Shown here: positions 4,253-6,291 of the stretch, piece after piece
Position numbering within the stretch: position 1 is the stretch's first letter
Layout of the letters: every line of letters starts with the position of its first letter
Source: Chitinophagaceae bacterium
GTDB lineage: Bacteria > Bacteroidota > Bacteroidia > Chitinophagales > Chitinophagaceae
Direction of reading: 5' to 3'
Length of the DNA: 6,291 bases
Assembly: GCA_021738605.1 (NCBI GenBank)
Contig: JAIPBY010000144.1
Location: 1-6,291, forward strand
Program-made: the position numbers and the translations under genes
Notes under the pieces: generated by a model
Told to the model about the DNA's origin: nothing
Seen by the model: the letters and a program-made list of their open reading frames with translations, nothing else
Databases searched by the model: none

Positions 4253-6291
4253 ATGAAGCATAGGCTAATTACCTTTTTTCTACTTGCCCTCTCCTCTTTA
4301 GTGATGAAAGCATCCCATGGGCAAGCGATTGATTCAATGATCAATGTTTATGCTGAACAGTCCCCAAAGGAAAAAATCCATGTGCACTTTGATAAAACCA
4401 TCTATAACAAAGAAGAAACCATTTGGTATAAGATTTATATCCTTGATGATCAAGGACTTACAAAGCTTAGCAAGAACGTTTACATGGAATGGTTTGATCA
4501 GGCAGGAAAGCTCATTCGGCAACATGTTGCCCCTCTTTTCCAATCTACAGCCAAAGGAAGTTTTGACTTGCCCGCAGATTATACAGGCAGTGTTATTCGA
4601 ATGAAAGTATACACACGCTGGAGCCTGAACGATGATCCTGCTTTTGGTTTTGAGCGAGACATCGTCATCAACAACAATGAAACCATTGTTAAGCCTTCTA
4701 AAACAGAAAACAATACCCTTGTAAATGTTTTCCCAGAGGGCGGAGAATTGATAACAGGGCTGAACAGCCTTGTGGCGTTCAAAGCAACTGATAAATTCGG
4801 CAAACCTGTCAACATCAAGGGACTATTGGTAAACCAATTGGGCAAAACCCTTGACACCATCAAAGTCAGGCATGATGGCATGGGAAGTTTCAGGTTGATG
4901 CCCAAGGCCGGTGAAACCTATTCTCTCAAATGGATTGATCCCTCTGGAAATACCGGTATCATTGCCATTCCGGTCAACCAAAAAGAAGGCCTCACCTTGT
5001 CAGTGACTACCAACAATGAATTTGCAAACGTCAAAGTTGAAAGAACAGCAAACATACCTGAGAATTTTAAGCGCCTGAACCTTCTTGTTCACATGAACCA
5101 GGTTGTTCTTTTCAAGGTCAGCCTCAATACAGCAGACAAGCCATTGCTTTCTGCCAATATCCCGATTGAAGGATTGAATACAGGTGTTTTGCAATTCTCC
5201 TTGTTCAGTTCAGATTGGCTGCCCATGGCCGAAAGGATTGTCTTTGTCAATAACCGGGAACACGAATTTGGCGCAAAACTTATCCCCCAACTTGTAACCC
5301 TCACCAAAAAAGGCAAAAACGTTTTTGATATTTTTGTTGCCGACACTACAGTAACCAACATGTCTGTTGCGGTAACGGATGCCTCTTTGGAAAGCAGCCA
5401 AGCCAACCATACTATTTACTCTGACTTTTTGTTAAGCAGTGAATTGAAAGGAAAGATTCACAATCCTGGATACTATCTTTCCAGTGACTCAGACTCCGTC
5501 ACTGCCAACCTTGACCTGGTGATGCTGACCAATGGATGGAGAAAATTCAATTGGGAAAAACTAAAGGCCTCCATCGCTCCTGAAATCAAGTATCCGATAG
5601 AAACTGACATCACCAGGATTTCGGGAAAAGTATATGGATTGAAAACTGTTAGTGCAAACGACCTGATGCTCAACCTCATTATCCAAAACAAGGACAGCAG
5701 CAAGAATTTCATTTTTCAACCAGTTACAAAAGAAGGACTATTCCAGAGTGAGAACATGTTCCTCTTTGACACAGCCAGGATTTTTTACAATTTCAATCAA
5801 AACCAAAAGCTGAATGAAATCACCCAGGTTCAATTTGACAATGGGCTGCTTAAGGCTTCTGGAAAACAGCTTGAGCTCAAGGATGAGAACATGCTTAATC
5901 TTTGGAATGACAGTGTTTCACTCGCCAAAATGAATGCTTTTCTTCAACTGCAGGAAGACTGGAAAAAAAGATCCTCTTATAAAACCTTACAGGAAGTGAT
6001 CATCAAAGCCAAGGTAAAATCAAATGCGCAAGCATTAGACGAAAGGTATGCAAGCGGCCTATTTTCCGGGGGCGACGCGCAGGTATTTGATTTTCTCAAT
6101 GACCCTGCAGCACTGGGTGGCATAGACATCATCTCCTATTTACAAGGCCGGGTGGCCGGGCTCATGATCAATAGGTCTGGTGCTTCAACAACCATGAGCT
6201 GGAGAGGTGCAACCCCCGATCTTTATCTCGATCAGATGCAGGTAGGTGCAGACTTTATCCAATCCATCAATGTTCAGGACATCGCAATGGT
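4253..6291 (+). CDS. Secreted MG2-like / TonB-receptor plug-domain protein (3' end beyond window)
   Basis: The frame is open from the ATG at 4253 to the window edge: 679 complete codons, no stop. Residues 1-24 are a signal peptide (MKHRLITFFLL, then Leu/Ser-rich, ending SHGQ). Residues about 42-62 (KIHVHFDKTIYNKEETIWYK) match the MG2 opening of alpha-2-macroglobulin-like proteins; beta-rich repeats probably follow. LMLTNGWRKFNW (423-434) is a motif I associate with Bacteroidota envelope proteins having this layout. Near the end come SYLQGRVAGLMI (LQGRVAGL at 630-637), MSWRGATPDLYLDQ (648-661) and QDIAMV (675 to the edge). This order parallels the SusC plug signature LQGRVAGV, then an RG motif and a DG motif, but the usual Asp-Gly is Asp-Gln here. 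The plug thus sits after some 600 residues rather than near the N-terminus, and it is unclear whether a beta-barrel follows. It likely acts in the periplasm or outer membrane in uptake or as a macroglobulin-like partner. There is no Shine-Dalgarno sequence; an in-frame TAA at 4226 fixes this start. Confidence 0.88.
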   Translation, partial: MKHRLITFFLLALSSLVMKASHGQAIDSMINVYAEQSPKEKIHVHFDKTIYNKEETIWYKIYILDDQGLTKLSKNVYMEWFDQAGKLIRQHVAPLFQSTAKGSFDLPADYTGSVIRMKVYTRWSLNDDPAFGFERDIVINNNETIVKPSKTENNTLVNVFPEGGELITGLNSLVAFKATDKFGKPVNIKGLLVNQLGKTLDTIKVRHDGMGSFRLMPKAGETYSLKWIDPSGNTGIIAIPVNQKEGLTLSVTTNNEFANVKVERTANIPENFKRLNLLVHMNQVVLFKVSLNTADKPLLSANIPIEGLNTGVLQFSLFSSDWLPMAERIVFVNNREHEFGAKLIPQLVTLTKKGKNVFDIFVADTTVTNMSVAVTDASLESSQANHTIYSDFLLSSELKGKIHNPGYYLSSDSDSVTANLDLVMLTNGWRKFNWEKLKASIAPEIKYPIETDITRISGKVYGLKTVSANDLMLNLIIQNKDSSKNFIFQPVTKEGLFQSENMFLFDTARIFYNFNQNQKLNEITQVQFDNGLLKASGKQLELKDENMLNLWNDSVSLAKMNAFLQLQEDWKKRSSYKTLQEVIIKAKVKSNAQALDERYASGLFSGGDAQVFDFLNDPAALGGIDIISYLQGRVAGLMINRSGASTTMSWRGATPDLYLDQMQVGADFIQSINVQDIAM

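Noticed and set aside
5314..5327. 14-bp palindrome CAAAAACGTTTTTG in the MG2/plug gene
   Set aside because: It lies in the middle of a coding sequence, is a low-complexity A/T run, and is explained by Lys-Asn-Val-Phe codons.
4579..5712. Several open frames of 60-110 codons on the minus strand opposite the MG2/plug gene
   Set aside because: They are overlapped throughout by a continuous plus-strand frame with recognisable motifs, and their translations show no family features.

Overview
The window looks like a chromosomal segment from a member of the Bacteroidota, plausibly the Chitinophagia/Saprospiria/Sphingobacteriia side, though the genus cannot be told. The evidence is: (i) a SusC-type plug signature, LQGRVAGL, in the large gene at the right edge; (ii) a textbook Bacteroidota promoter, TTTG-N19-TAGCTTTG, in front of the small YtxH gene; (iii) no convincing Shine-Dalgarno sequence at any start codon; (iv) moderate-to-low G+C and a lipoprotein/envelope-rich gene content. 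No RNA gene, insertion sequence, CRISPR array or phage gene was seen.

Left block (about 53-2450, minus strand): three co-oriented genes that look like one transcription unit. In transcription order they encode a YHYH-domain lipoprotein (2450 to 1452), a secreted single-pass membrane protein of unrecognised family whose predicted mature N-terminus is histidine (1442 to 810, only 9 bp downstream), and a secreted SGNH/GDSL hydrolase (769 to 53, 40 bp further on). All three are predicted to be exported. The YHYH family has no established role; the histidine/cysteine-rich motifs suggest metal binding, which is inference.

Middle block: after a 213-bp divergent intergenic region, a multi-pass acyltransferase-3 family membrane protein (2664-3794, plus strand) runs convergently into a small YtxH-domain membrane protein (3789-4052, minus strand). 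The two stop codons overlap by 6 bp. Inside the acyltransferase gene there is a perfect 13-bp inverted repeat followed, on the minus strand only, by a run of T. It has the shape of an intrinsic terminator that would stop antisense transcription coming out of the YtxH gene.

Right block: a second divergent region (4053-4252) holds the YtxH promoter. It leads to the largest gene of the window (4253 to beyond the right edge, plus strand), a secreted protein with an N-terminal macroglobulin-like (MG2) segment and a C-terminal TonB-receptor plug-like segment, cut off by the window end.

Nothing here amounts to a clear new defence or mobile system. The points most worth a second look are the antisense terminator-like hairpin, the YHYH / His-N-terminal membrane protein pair, and the MG2-plus-plug architecture.
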